Shown piece after piece: positions 18,219 to 26,863 of a stretch of DNA of 64,000 bases (position 1 is its first letter; every line of letters starts with the position of its first letter). This DNA is from Desulfovibrio gilichinskyi (GTDB lineage: Bacteria > Desulfobacterota > Desulfovibrionia > Desulfovibrionales > Desulfovibrionaceae), in assembly GCF_900177375.1 (NCBI RefSeq), contig NZ_FWZU01000003.1:434001-498000 (forward strand). The letters are read 5' to 3'. Under the pieces are notes generated by a model. The model had not been told where the DNA came from. It ran no database searches and saw only the letters and a list, made by a program, of their open reading frames with translations. The position numbers and the translations under genes are program-made.

Positions 18219-18409
18219 TATTGATATCCTGTTGTGAATATATGAGTACGCTAAAATTTATACTTATTATGTATCTATGTAGTTGCCGGACCGTTAAATT
18301 GTCAATGTCGGTTTGCTCTGGACTATAATGGTCATTACGGCTATTCACCTCCAGAATAAATGGTTATTGTAACGTATGTGATAACATTGCTTAATAAAAG
18401 GTTTGTGAA

Positions 18410-19267
18410 ATGCTCGAAAGGACTTTTTGTCATCTTAAAGGAATCGGAGCCGCGTCCGAAGCAAAAATTTGGGAATCCGGAGTAAGTCATTGGAAGGATA
18501 TTCTTGCCGGAATTGAAATACCTTTTTCCTCTGCTAAGGTGAACGAGCTTGAGAAGGGGTGCAGTGAATCTCTGGACAGACTTGAAAAATGTGATCCCGT
18601 CTGGTTTGCGGAAAGGCTTCCTGCCTCGGATCAATGGCGTCTTTTTCCTCATTTTAGAAAGAACATTGCATATATAGATATAGAAACCACCGGAACAGAT
18701 TCTCATAGCTGTGATATTACAACTATCGCGTTATGGAACGGGCATGACGTTAAAACTTACGTTCAAGGGCGCAATCTTTATGATTTTGAAGATGAGATTG
18801 CCAAGTATTCGATGATAGTAAGTTTTAATGGAAAATGTTTTGATGTCCCGTTTATTGAAAAGTACTTCGGTATAAAGGTTAAAGCAGCCCATATTGATTT
18901 GCGATTTGTCTTCCGGTCGCTAGGGATTACCGGTGGTCTTAAGGGGATTGAACATTATTTCGGTATGGATCGCGGAGATGCGGAAGGGCTCGATGGGTAT
19001 TTTGCAGTTCTTTTATGGAATGAATATGAAATGTCCGGTAATGATAAAGCTCTCGAAACTTTGCTTGCGTACAATGTTCTGGACAGCGTCAACCTCGAAA
19101 ATTTAATGATTCGCGGGTATAATCTGCATATTGAAAGATTTCCGCAGCATGATCTTAAGCCGCTTCCTGAAGTTTTGGAACCGCTGAATCCTTTCAAGGC
19201 ACATCTTGATGTGGTGGATTCCATAAGACGCAGATATCCCTCAGGAGGGGCTTTCAGGAGTTTTTAA
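18410..19267 (+). CDS. YprB-like DEDDy 3'-5' exonuclease
   Basis: 285 aa, RNase H-like fold. The exonuclease residues are visible: D90 and E92 in IDIETTG, D145 in FNGKCFDVPF, and Y221xxxD225 in YNVLDSVNL, so it is a DEDDy-type enzyme. The N-terminus (LERTFCHLKGIGAASEAKIWESG) resembles a helix-hairpin-helix used for nucleic-acid binding. Likely a cytoplasmic DNA or RNA exonuclease; substrate unknown. The gene stands alone and ends in a terminator. Confidence 0.82.
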   Translation: MLERTFCHLKGIGAASEAKIWESGVSHWKDILAGIEIPFSSAKVNELEKGCSESLDRLEKCDPVWFAERLPASDQWRLFPHFRKNIAYIDIETTGTDSHSCDITTIALWNGHDVKTYVQGRNLYDFEDEIAKYSMIVSFNGKCFDVPFIEKYFGIKVKAAHIDLRFVFRSLGITGGLKGIEHYFGMDRGDAEGLDGYFAVLLWNEYEMSGNDKALETLLAYNVLDSVNLENLMIRGYNLHIERFPQHDLKPLPEVLEPLNPFKAHLDVVDSIRRRYPSGGAFRSF

Positions 19268-19328
19268 AAATAAGGCGAAATCTTTTCTCACAAGAAGAGC
19301 TGCTGTCAGGGTGAATTTATTTCCCATT

Positions 19329-19363
19329 AAGGTCGTTTTCAATTTTGAAGACGACCTTTTTTT
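19329..19363 (+). terminator. Terminator after the exonuclease gene
   Basis: AAGGTCGTTTTC (19329-19340) pairs with GAAGACGACCTT (19347-19358), followed by a T-run. Confidence 0.8.
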
Positions 19364-19536
19364 ATGAGAGTCTAAAATAAATTTAGACAAACAACATACC
19401 AAAATATAATGATAAATATATAAAATTTCGCTTTATGTAAATATCATAAAAGATTGGGTACGGTCTATGCAATGTGCGAAGAGGAAAGGCAAAGCCTGCC
19501 TGATTAACATATTGATGGTTGCAAGGGGAGATAGAT

Positions 19537-20526
19537 ATGCATGAACATATCGCCGCGGAAGTAGAGAAGGCTGGTCATCAGAATAAATTTATTCAGGATA
19601 TGGTCATCGATCCGTCATTTTATGCTGAAAGATCATTGCTGAAAGATGTAAGCATGATGAGTGATCCTTCTGTTGTTGTAACCGATCCCATGGTTATGGG
19701 AATGGTTCTCAAATTTTTTTATTGTTATGTTCATAAGGGCAGTTTTGATGAAGTTGTTCCGCTGGAAGAAGTAAGCTCTCTTTGCGAGATGTTCAGCCGG
19801 CATCGCAGTCTTAACGAACCTGATGATGACATTGAACTTATGAATTATCTGCGTCAGTGGTCATTTTCTCTCCGAATGCTCGCTGATATTCCAAAAACAA
19901 GTCATATTATACGTTCTATTATCACCCATAAAATTTCTCCGAATTTAATTGATTCAAATGAATATGTCGGGCTTGATATCGGGACCGGAACAGGAATTTT
20001 ACTCCTTGCACAGCATATCCATGCCCGCAGACTGGGGTTTGAAAATATTAATCTTTTCGGGATAGAATATGATAAAATGGTCGGATTGCAGAGTTATAAA
20101 ATTTTTAAAGAGCTGGGTATTGCCGAGATTATTCTTGCTGATGCCCGGGACAGTCGAAATTATGAATTTTTGAAGGACAAACAGATTACATTTGTCTCAA
20201 ATGAAAACGTTGCCGCAATGCATCAACCCTTGCGTCGTGAACATTTAGTAGCAATTTGCAGCACTCTCTTTAGAACTGTAGGTGAAAATATCAAAGATGC
20301 CGGATTTTTTCCGGAAGGATTGATAGCCTTTTGTTCTGAAATGAATGTTTCTGTGCTGCTTGCAAAAAACACGGCTTTTCTGGGGCCTAAAGAATACCAT
20401 GATATGCAGCTTCTGCCGCAGGGTATTATAATAGAAGGAAGTATTGTTCCTCTTCATCAGCTTGGCGAGGAACTGCTGCCGTATATGGCGGAATGGGCAC
20501 GCGAACGTCTGTCACGCAGGTGGTAA
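19537..20526 (+). CDS. Class I SAM-dependent methyltransferase, substrate unknown
   Basis: 329 aa from ATG 19537, which has AAGGGGAG upstream; a TTG at 19519 is less likely. A helical N-terminal domain of about 150 residues precedes a Rossmann methyltransferase core with motif I GLDIGTGTGILLL. The acidic residue after strand 2 (FGIEYD) should bind the SAM ribose. The following VSNENVA replaces the usual NPPY motif, so a nucleic-acid or protein N-methyltransferase is not evident. Confidence 0.72.
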   Translation: MHEHIAAEVEKAGHQNKFIQDMVIDPSFYAERSLLKDVSMMSDPSVVVTDPMVMGMVLKFFYCYVHKGSFDEVVPLEEVSSLCEMFSRHRSLNEPDDDIELMNYLRQWSFSLRMLADIPKTSHIIRSIITHKISPNLIDSNEYVGLDIGTGTGILLLAQHIHARRLGFENINLFGIEYDKMVGLQSYKIFKELGIAEIILADARDSRNYEFLKDKQITFVSNENVAAMHQPLRREHLVAICSTLFRTVGENIKDAGFFPEGLIAFCSEMNVSVLLAKNTAFLGPKEYHDMQLLPQGIIIEGSIVPLHQLGEELLPYMAEWARERLSRRW

Positions 20527-20586
20527 AAAATATCTGTTTCAGTTGTCAAAGTAACTTGCCTTAAATATTAATATTTACAAATTTTT

Positions 20587-20631
20587 GAATCTCCTCCTGC
20601 ATATTTTATGGTATGTCGGAGGAGATTCTTT
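20587..20631. terminator. Bidirectional terminator after the methyltransferase gene
   Basis: GAATCTCCTCC (20587-20597) pairs with GGAGGAGATTC (20618-20628). A-rich and T-rich flanks are on both sides. Confidence 0.75.
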
Positions 20632-20767
20632 ATATTTATAGCACTCCCATTTAGCTTTACAGTGTGCAATAAATATATGATAGTCCGCGCGCTCGCGTGA
20701 CTGAGCGTATAGCTGTTTGACACCGTGAAGGGCGCGCTGTAACTTTAATAAGATAACGGAGAAATAC

Positions 20768-22021
20768 TTGAATTTTGAATCGTTTTGCTTTGACTCCCGC
20801 ATAGCTTCAGGCATTCGTGCGACCGGTTACAGCTCTCCGACCTCTGTTCAGGTAAAAGCTATTCCCGCAATTTTGGAAGGCTATGATGTACTCGGGTTAA
20901 CTCAGTCCGGAACCGGAAAAACCTCTGCTTTTGTGCTGCCTGTTCTCCAGCGTTTAATCAATTCCGAAGCCCATACACGCGGTCCTGTGCGTGTTTTGGT
21001 GCTTGCTCCAGGCTCTGCACAGGTTATAAAAATTCATGAAAAGTTTATTTCACTCGGCAAGCAGACCGGAATACGCTGCGGCGCAGTTTTCAGCGCCGAT
21101 GATTCTGAATTAGTAAAGCAGACCAAACTGAAAGATCTTTTCCATGTGACCGTGCTTGTAGCCGGTCCTGACAGACTCATGGAACTGATTAACCGGGCCG
21201 AAGTTGATTTGTCGCAGGTTGATACCATTGTTCTTGACGATGTTGACTGCCTGCTTGAGCAGGGTTTTTCTTTCGAGATCAAGTCTATTCTCACTAAGCT
21301 TTCAAAGAATCGTCAGAATTTAATGTTTTCCGCAACACTGCCTTCAGGCGTGAGCAGCCTTTCTGCAGCGGTCCTAAAAGATCCGAAAATATTTCAAATA
21401 GCCAACACTGCGCCTGTTGAAACTGTAAAGCATATCTGCTGTCCTGTTCCCGTGCATCTTAAGCAGGAATTTTTAAAAGCCTTACTTGAAGATATTGAAT
21501 TTGAAAGTGTTCTTGTTTTCGTCAGAACAAGACGCTGGGCTGACCGGCTTGGAGCAAGGCTTATAAAAGCAGGGTTGAATGCGGTCTCGCTTCACGGTGA
21601 TTTGTCTCAAAGTAAGCGGAAGATTGTTTTAGACGGATTTAAATCCGGAGAATTTAAAATTATGGTCGCAACCGATCTCGCTGCCTGCAGTATCGAATGC
21701 TCATCCATTACGCATGTCATTAATTATGATATGCCGGATACTACTGAAATATATGAACATCGTATAGAAAAGGCTGATATTGACGGCAAAAAAGGTGTGA
21801 TCTTTCTTTTCGCGGCAGATGAAGACATTAAGCAGGTTGAAGAGATCGATAAATTAATCGGCGGGCATCTTTCCTTACATCATCTTGAAAATTTTGATTA
21901 TAAAATGGCTAAGCCTGAGCCTGTTCTACCTGAACCTGTTTTGAAGAAAGATCACGGCAAATCCTATCGCTTTAAGAAAGGCGTTAAAATCCAGAGTCAC
22001 GGTGCTAAGGGGCGGGTTTAA
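20768..22021 (+). CDS. Degenerate DEAD-box RNA helicase-like protein
   Basis: 417 aa with a TTG start (ACGGAG upstream). The two RecA-like domains of a DEAD-box helicase are intact in length. Q motif residue Q28, Walker A TQSGTGKT (45-52) and motif III SAT are normal. Motif II is DDVD (157-160) instead of DEAD. Motif V is ATDLAACSIE instead of ATDxAARGID. Motif VI is HRIEKAD (331-337) instead of HRIGRTGR, so the arginine finger is lost. ATP may bind, but coupled hydrolysis and unwinding look impaired. First gene of a rightward run; the tail is basic (FKKGVKIQSHGAKGR). Confidence 0.8.
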   Translation: MNFESFCFDSRIASGIRATGYSSPTSVQVKAIPAILEGYDVLGLTQSGTGKTSAFVLPVLQRLINSEAHTRGPVRVLVLAPGSAQVIKIHEKFISLGKQTGIRCGAVFSADDSELVKQTKLKDLFHVTVLVAGPDRLMELINRAEVDLSQVDTIVLDDVDCLLEQGFSFEIKSILTKLSKNRQNLMFSATLPSGVSSLSAAVLKDPKIFQIANTAPVETVKHICCPVPVHLKQEFLKALLEDIEFESVLVFVRTRRWADRLGARLIKAGLNAVSLHGDLSQSKRKIVLDGFKSGEFKIMVATDLAACSIECSSITHVINYDMPDTTEIYEHRIEKADIDGKKGVIFLFAADEDIKQVEEIDKLIGGHLSLHHLENFDYKMAKPEPVLPEPVLKKDHGKSYRFKKGVKIQSHGAKGRV

Positions 22022-22091
22022 CACTAAAAAGTAAACTTGTTTAATATCTTGGGCCTCCATGATATATGATTGAAATGGATCGGATATAAAT

Positions 22092-23393
22092 ATGAAAAAA
22101 TTTTGGATTACCACCCTTGGTTGCAAGATCAACCAATATGAAAGCGAATCAATTCGTCAGCGTTGGGAACAGATGGGTTTTGAGCTGGCTTTAAACGATG
22201 CGCAGGCTCACGAGGTCGTGATTAATTCGTGCGCTGTAACTGCTTCGGCCTTGAGTGATTTGCGACAGTTGGTTCGTAGAATAAATCGCCGTAATCCTGA
22301 AGCTGATATTATAATTACAGGATGCGCCGCGCAGGTTTTTGCCGAAGATTTAAAAAAACTTCCCGGTGTAAGTGAAGTTATTCCCCAAGATCGTAAAGCG
22401 GATATTTTAAGGCTCGGCGATAGGGATAAAGCTGAGATTAACGGCGAAGTTTCAGGCAGTACAACAATTTTTCAGCCGTTTGAGATTAAAGATTACCAAC
22501 GGGCAAGAGCTGTTGTTAAAGTTCAGGACGGCTGTTCGCACCGCTGTACCTATTGCATAGTTCCAATTACCCGCGGCCCCAGCGTCAGCAGGAAAATGGA
22601 AGATATCATAAGTGAGATTCAAAGACTTCTGGATGCCGGATTCAGAGAAATGGTGATCAGCGGTATCAACCTCAGTCATTATGGACGGGAATTCAAGGAT
22701 CACCTTGATTTCTGGGATCTCATGGAAAGGATTGAAAAAGAGTTCGGCGCAGAGTGGGGCACAAAAGCCAGACTGCGAATCAGCTCACTGGAACCGGGAC
22801 AGCTTAAAGATCGTGCCCTTGAAATTTTTTCCTCTTCTAAATTGATATGCCCGCAGCTGCATTTGTCTTTGCAGAGCGGAGATGATTCTGTTTTAAAAAG
22901 GATGGGAAGAGGACATTACAAAGCTGAAGATGCGCTTCTCTTTACCGAAGAACTTAGCAAAATATGGCCTGTTTTCGGTCTTGGAGCTGATATTTTAACT
23001 TGTTTCCCGGGGGAAACTGAGGATGAGTTCAATAATACTCTTGAATTCTGCCGAAAGCTTCCTTTAACGTACGCGCATGTTTTTCCGTATTCAATCAGAC
23101 CGGGAACAGCTGCGGCAAAGATGAAAGGGCAGCTTTCAAGCTCTGTTAAAAAAGAACGCGGGGCAAAACTTCGCGCACTTGTCGAAGAGAAAAAAAGTAA
23201 ATTTTTACACAAAATTTCCAAGTTTGATTCATTGAATGTTCTTTTTCAGGATAAGGATAAAGGAATTTGTGAGTTTTATTCTACATGCGAATTGGAAAAT
23301 AGTTTTGAAGGAATAGTTCCGCGTGAACTAGTGAAAGTGGTTCCTGTAAAAGTTTTGGAAGATAAGTTGCTGGTTCGGCTTTTAGAACCTTAA
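22092..23393 (+). CDS. mtaB: tRNA t6A37 methylthiotransferase MtaB
   Basis: 433 aa, MiaB/MtaB family. The N-terminal UPF0004 domain begins TLGCKINQYES (the GCKxNQYE form marks MtaB rather than MiaB or RimO). The radical SAM motif is CSHRCTYC with IVPITRGPS after it. A TRAM-like C-terminus is shortened. It adds a methylthio group to t6A at position 37 of tRNA that reads ANN codons. Ribosome site is weak (GGATATAAAT). Confidence 0.9.
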   Translation: MKKFWITTLGCKINQYESESIRQRWEQMGFELALNDAQAHEVVINSCAVTASALSDLRQLVRRINRRNPEADIIITGCAAQVFAEDLKKLPGVSEVIPQDRKADILRLGDRDKAEINGEVSGSTTIFQPFEIKDYQRARAVVKVQDGCSHRCTYCIVPITRGPSVSRKMEDIISEIQRLLDAGFREMVISGINLSHYGREFKDHLDFWDLMERIEKEFGAEWGTKARLRISSLEPGQLKDRALEIFSSSKLICPQLHLSLQSGDDSVLKRMGRGHYKAEDALLFTEELSKIWPVFGLGADILTCFPGETEDEFNNTLEFCRKLPLTYAHVFPYSIRPGTAAAKMKGQLSSSVKKERGAKLRALVEEKKSKFLHKISKFDSLNVLFQDKDKGICEFYSTCELENSFEGIVPRELVKVVPVKVLEDKLLVRLLEP

Positions 23394-23477
23394 TGTTATA
23401 GTGAATTTGTTCTTATAAAATTGATGCGCAGCCCGTACGTATACTGCTTGAATGATATTTAAACGAAGGAGGCACAA

Positions 23478-24359
23478 ATGCCTGTTAGCATGACTGGATT
23501 CGGACGTTTTGAGACTACTGAAGATAAATGGAGCCATTGCTGGGAAATACGCAGTGTAAATTCACGTTACCTTGATCTGAAATGGAGACTTCCCGGTTTT
23601 CTGCGCGGCTATGAAGCCCGCTGGGAAAAACTTGTCAGAAAATACGGTTCCCGCGGTAGAGTTGATATTTCTTTAAACCTTGAAGTTTTCAGCGCAGAAC
23701 TTATGGGAATAGGTTTGAATAAACTTCAGGCTGAAGCTATGATCAATCAGGTTCGTGAAATGGCCGAAGCTGACGGAGTTGCTTTCACTCCTGATTATAA
23801 TAAACTTTTCGGACTTTCTTCTTTGTGGAGAGATGCTTTGAGTGAGCCTGATCCAAAGCTTGCAGCAAGCATTACTGCCGGACTTGAAGGCGCCCTTGCC
23901 AACTGGCGGGAATCAAGAGAAGCTGAGGGAGCGGATCTTGTTAAAGATCTTGAAGAACGTTTTACTCTGCTCAAAGAATACGGTGAAAGCGTAAAAATTA
24001 AAGTTCCTGAAATACTTGAAGCAAGACGTGCCGCTCTTATTGAAAGAGTGGCCAGCATGATGGAAACTTTAGGAGCTGAATATTCAGAAGACAGAATGAT
24101 TCAGGAAGTTGCTATTCTTACTGATAAGCTTGATGTATCAGAAGAAGCAACCCGTCTCGATGCTCATCTTGACCGCATCTTTGAAGTCTTACGCAGTGAC
24201 AATGATGCGGGTAAGAGGCTTGATTTTCTGCTACAGGAAACATTCAGAGAAATTAACACCTGCGGTAACAAGTGTCAGGATGCAGAAGTCAGCCGTGTTG
24301 TTGTTGAATTTAAGGCTGAGCTTGAAAAATGCCGTGAGCAGGTTCAAAACATCGAATAA
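23478..24359 (+). CDS. yicC: YicC family endoribonuclease
   Basis: 293 aa, whole-family length. It begins with MTGFGRFE and the C-terminus has the YicC signature [24 protein letters not shown]. YicC proteins act as RNA-processing endoribonucleases in E. coli studies. GGAGG lies 7 nt before ATG. It lies just upstream of remA and gmk, the usual genomic order in many bacteria. Confidence 0.93.
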   Translation: MPVSMTGFGRFETTEDKWSHCWEIRSVNSRYLDLKWRLPGFLRGYEARWEKLVRKYGSRGRVDISLNLEVFSAELMGIGLNKLQAEAMINQVREMAEADGVAFTPDYNKLFGLSSLWRDALSEPDPKLAASITAGLEGALANWRESREAEGADLVKDLEERFTLLKEYGESVKIKVPEILEARRAALIERVASMMETLGAEYSEDRMIQEVAILTDKLDVSEEATRLDAHLDRIFEVLRSDNDAGKRLDFLLQETFREINTCGNKCQDAEVSRVVVEFKAELEKCREQVQNIE

Positions 24360-24370
24360 TTATATCTGAA

Positions 24371-24631
24371 ATGCAAAAGCAGACATTACTCAATATTGGT
24401 TTTGGTAATTACGTGGTTTCCAGCCGCGTAATTACCATTGTTAATCCTTCATCTTCTCCGATGCGTAGGCTTCGTGAAGATGCAAGGCAGGAAGGCCGTC
24501 TTGTCGATGCAACGCAGGGACGTAAAACTAGATCTATTATAGTTATGGATTCCAACCATGTAATCCTTTCAGCTATACAGGCGGAAACCATCGGACATCG
24601 TTATACATCTGGAGAAGCTGATAGTGAGTGA
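24371..24631 (+). CDS. remA: RemA/DUF370 family regulator
   Basis: 86 aa, DUF370 (RemA). The family motif [10 protein letters not shown] and the segment [19 protein letters not shown] are clear. In Bacillus, RemA is a DNA-binding activator of matrix genes; the function in Desulfobacterota has not been shown. It overlaps the GTG start of gmk by 8 nt, so the two are coupled. Sits between yicC and gmk, its standard place. Confidence 0.93.
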   Translation: MQKQTLLNIGFGNYVVSSRVITIVNPSSSPMRRLREDARQEGRLVDATQGRKTRSIIVMDSNHVILSAIQAETIGHRYTSGEADSE

Positions 24632-25256
24632 TAATCCTTTCCCCCCACGAAAAGGACAGGTTCTGGTGCTTTGCGCGCCATCAGGCACTGGTAAAAGCAC
24701 GCTTGTGAAGAGTCTTCGCAGTGATTTTCAGGAAGTCGGATTTTCTATCTCCTGCACCACGCGTGAACCCAGACCGGGCGAGGCGCATGGTAGAGAATAT
24801 TATTTTTTATCTGTTGAAGAATTTATGGCAAAACGCGATGGCGGAGAATTTGCTGAATGGGCCGAAGTTCATGGTAATTTCTATGGAACTCCGAAAAGAC
24901 CTGTTGAGAAAATGTTGTTTAAAGGAATGGATATTCTTTTTGACATTGATTTTCAGGGAGCCATGCAGCTCATGGAAACAATGCCGGATGCGATATTTGT
25001 CTTTTTGATGCCTCCGTCTTATGCTGAACTTAAAGCTCGTCTTGAAGGTCGGAATACCGATTCTGCAGAGGTTATCGGGCGCAGACTCAGAAATGCCATG
25101 AGTGAAATGGCCTCAGCTCCTCAATTTCAGTTCTGGATCGTCAATGATGATCTTGAAAAGGCTTATTTTGAGTTGAGATCAATTTATCTTGCCGGAAAAA
25201 ACCGTCCCTGTACAAATCCGGGACTTCTAGAAAGTATATTAAGCACCTGGGAGTAG
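24624..25256 (+). CDS. gmk: Guanylate kinase
   Basis: 210 aa with P-loop [10 protein letters not shown] and the GMP-binding stretch [19 protein letters not shown]. It phosphorylates GMP to GDP. GTG start at 24624 inside the remA end. Its stop (25254-25256) is followed by the pyrF ATG at 25258, so the two are nearly contiguous. Confidence 0.95.
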   Translation: MSDNPFPPRKGQVLVLCAPSGTGKSTLVKSLRSDFQEVGFSISCTTREPRPGEAHGREYYFLSVEEFMAKRDGGEFAEWAEVHGNFYGTPKRPVEKMLFKGMDILFDIDFQGAMQLMETMPDAIFVFLMPPSYAELKARLEGRNTDSAEVIGRRLRNAMSEMASAPQFQFWIVNDDLEKAYFELRSIYLAGKNRPCTNPGLLESILSTWE

Positions 25257-25257
25257 T

Positions 25258-25950
25258 ATGTCTGAATTGGTAGTCGCCTTAGATTTTAAAGATGCAAAAT
25301 CTGCCATAGCCATGGCCGAAAAAGTCCGCGGAGTTGCTCCATGGGTAAAAGTAGGTCTTGAACTTTTTTGTGCAGAAGGGCCTCATATCGTGACCACGTT
25401 TAAGGAAATGGGGTTTAAAGTTTTTATCGATCTTAAATTTTTTGATATCCCCAATACCGTAAAAGGTGCTGTTCGTTCAGCGACTCTTGCCGGAGCCGAC
25501 ATGCTCAGTCTGCATGCTATGGGCGGAGAGCGCATGGCCATTGCCGCACGTGAAGGCAGGGCTGAAGCTGCTGTCGGCGGCGAAGGGCCATTGCTTATGG
25601 CCATTACAGTGCTTACAAGTATGAGTGAAGAAGATCTGCCTTTTGCCGTTCCTAACGGAATCGGCGAAGTTGTGCTTGATTTAGCACTTGCTTCTTCGCA
25701 GGCTGGTCTTGACGGAGTTGTCTGTTCCGGACTTGAAGTTGAGTCTGTCAAAGAGAAGTGCGGAAGCGATTTCTTATGCTTGACCCCGGGAATCAGACCT
25801 GCGTCCGTCTCAGATGACCAGCGCAGAGTTGTTACCCCGGCTCAAGCAGTAAGTAGAGGGTCAAACTTTTTAGTTGTGGGCAGACCTATTACCGGCGCAG
25901 ATAATCCGGCCGAAGCTGCTCGCAGAATTGTTGCTGAAATGAACTCTTAG
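25258..25950 (+). CDS. pyrF: Orotidine 5'-phosphate decarboxylase
   Basis: 230 aa, type 1 OMP decarboxylase. The catalytic D-x-K-x-x-D pattern is in DLKFFDIPNTV, and the phosphate loop GIRP and VVGRPIT are at the C-terminus. Last step of UMP synthesis. Starts directly after gmk, giving a small nucleotide pair within the operon. Confidence 0.95.
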   Translation: MSELVVALDFKDAKSAIAMAEKVRGVAPWVKVGLELFCAEGPHIVTTFKEMGFKVFIDLKFFDIPNTVKGAVRSATLAGADMLSLHAMGGERMAIAAREGRAEAAVGGEGPLLMAITVLTSMSEEDLPFAVPNGIGEVVLDLALASSQAGLDGVVCSGLEVESVKEKCGSDFLCLTPGIRPASVSDDQRRVVTPAQAVSRGSNFLVVGRPITGADNPAEAARRIVAEMNS

Positions 25951-25969
25951 TTGGAGGTTGGACGGTAAA

Positions 25970-26806
25970 ATGTCTACCGGACATAAAAATGAAATTACTG
26001 GTGTTTTTTCTACTATGACTAGATCAAAAGTCGGAATAGGGACTACGACCAAAAAAATCATGCAAAAGACCTACTTGTTTGTAAAGGAACTTGCAGGGGA
26101 TGTCTTTGAGGTTCAGCCTTTAAACAGTAATGATGTTCCTTCGGGGATTAAACATACTGTGAGTAAAGCTGAATTTTGGGATAATTTTGAACCTGAGCCT
26201 GAATATTACGCTGATGTTGTTCTGCCTAAAATTATGGAACTTGAAGCCACAATCAAGCGTGGTGAGCACCACCGTGACCTTTCTGAAAATTACAGCGCGG
26301 AGTATGAATTCAATTCTGCTGTAAAAATTGATAAGTATAATATCAGGGCAAATTTTGGTTTGGGACTGACATATCTTGACCGCGGTGAAACTGAAAGAGC
26401 TGGAGCTCTTTTTAATCGTCTGATTAATCTTGAGGCGATATATGAACCGGAGCATAAACATTTATTCAATGAATTCGGGATGGGCCTTCGCAAAAACGGC
26501 ATGCTTGACCAGGCTTTGAAGTATTATCGCAAAGCTGAAAGTCTCTGCAAAAAAGATGATAATTTATGCCTCAATATTGCTCGTGCCTATTTTGAAAAAT
26601 CAGATATTGACGGCTGCCTGAAATACCTTAACAAAAGTCTTAAGATTAATCCTAACCATGAAGAAGCCGGTCTTTTTTTAAAGTATATGCAGGATATCGT
26701 CTACGGAAAGGACAAAGTCGTTCAATCTGAAAACGTTGTTAATCCTATTACAAAAAAGAAAAAAAGCATAAAAGGTCCAATCCCAGATTTGACGATTAGT
26801 TTTTAA
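25970..26806 (+). CDS. Tetratricopeptide-repeat protein
   Basis: 278 aa. The ATG at 25970 has TTGGAGG upstream; an in-frame TTG at 25958 is less suitable. Residues about 1-90 are not recognised. Residues about 100-230 hold three or more TPR units (ANFGLGLTYLDRGETERAGALF, HLFNEFGMGLRKNGMLDQALKYY, CLNIARAYFEKSDIDGCLKYL). Likely a cytoplasmic scaffold; role unknown. It sits between pyrF and recJ. Confidence 0.78.
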   Translation: MSTGHKNEITGVFSTMTRSKVGIGTTTKKIMQKTYLFVKELAGDVFEVQPLNSNDVPSGIKHTVSKAEFWDNFEPEPEYYADVVLPKIMELEATIKRGEHHRDLSENYSAEYEFNSAVKIDKYNIRANFGLGLTYLDRGETERAGALFNRLINLEAIYEPEHKHLFNEFGMGLRKNGMLDQALKYYRKAESLCKKDDNLCLNIARAYFEKSDIDGCLKYLNKSLKINPNHEEAGLFLKYMQDIVYGKDKVVQSENVVNPITKKKKSIKGPIPDLTISF

Positions 26807-26863
26807 CCGCAATAAACAGCCGCACCTTAAAGACTTACCTCACAAAGAATAACGGAGTTTGAT

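Noticed and set aside
19455-19470. Sigma54-like GGGTACGGTCTATGCA upstream of the methyltransferase gene
   Set aside because: GG-N10-GC spacing is right, but TGGCAC is matched poorly and no paired enhancer motif was seen.
19475-19530. GCAAAGCC segment upstream of 19537 resembling part of a c-di-GMP-I (GEMM) riboswitch
   Set aside because: The second helix and the tetraloop-receptor part could not be found; covariance-model search would be needed.
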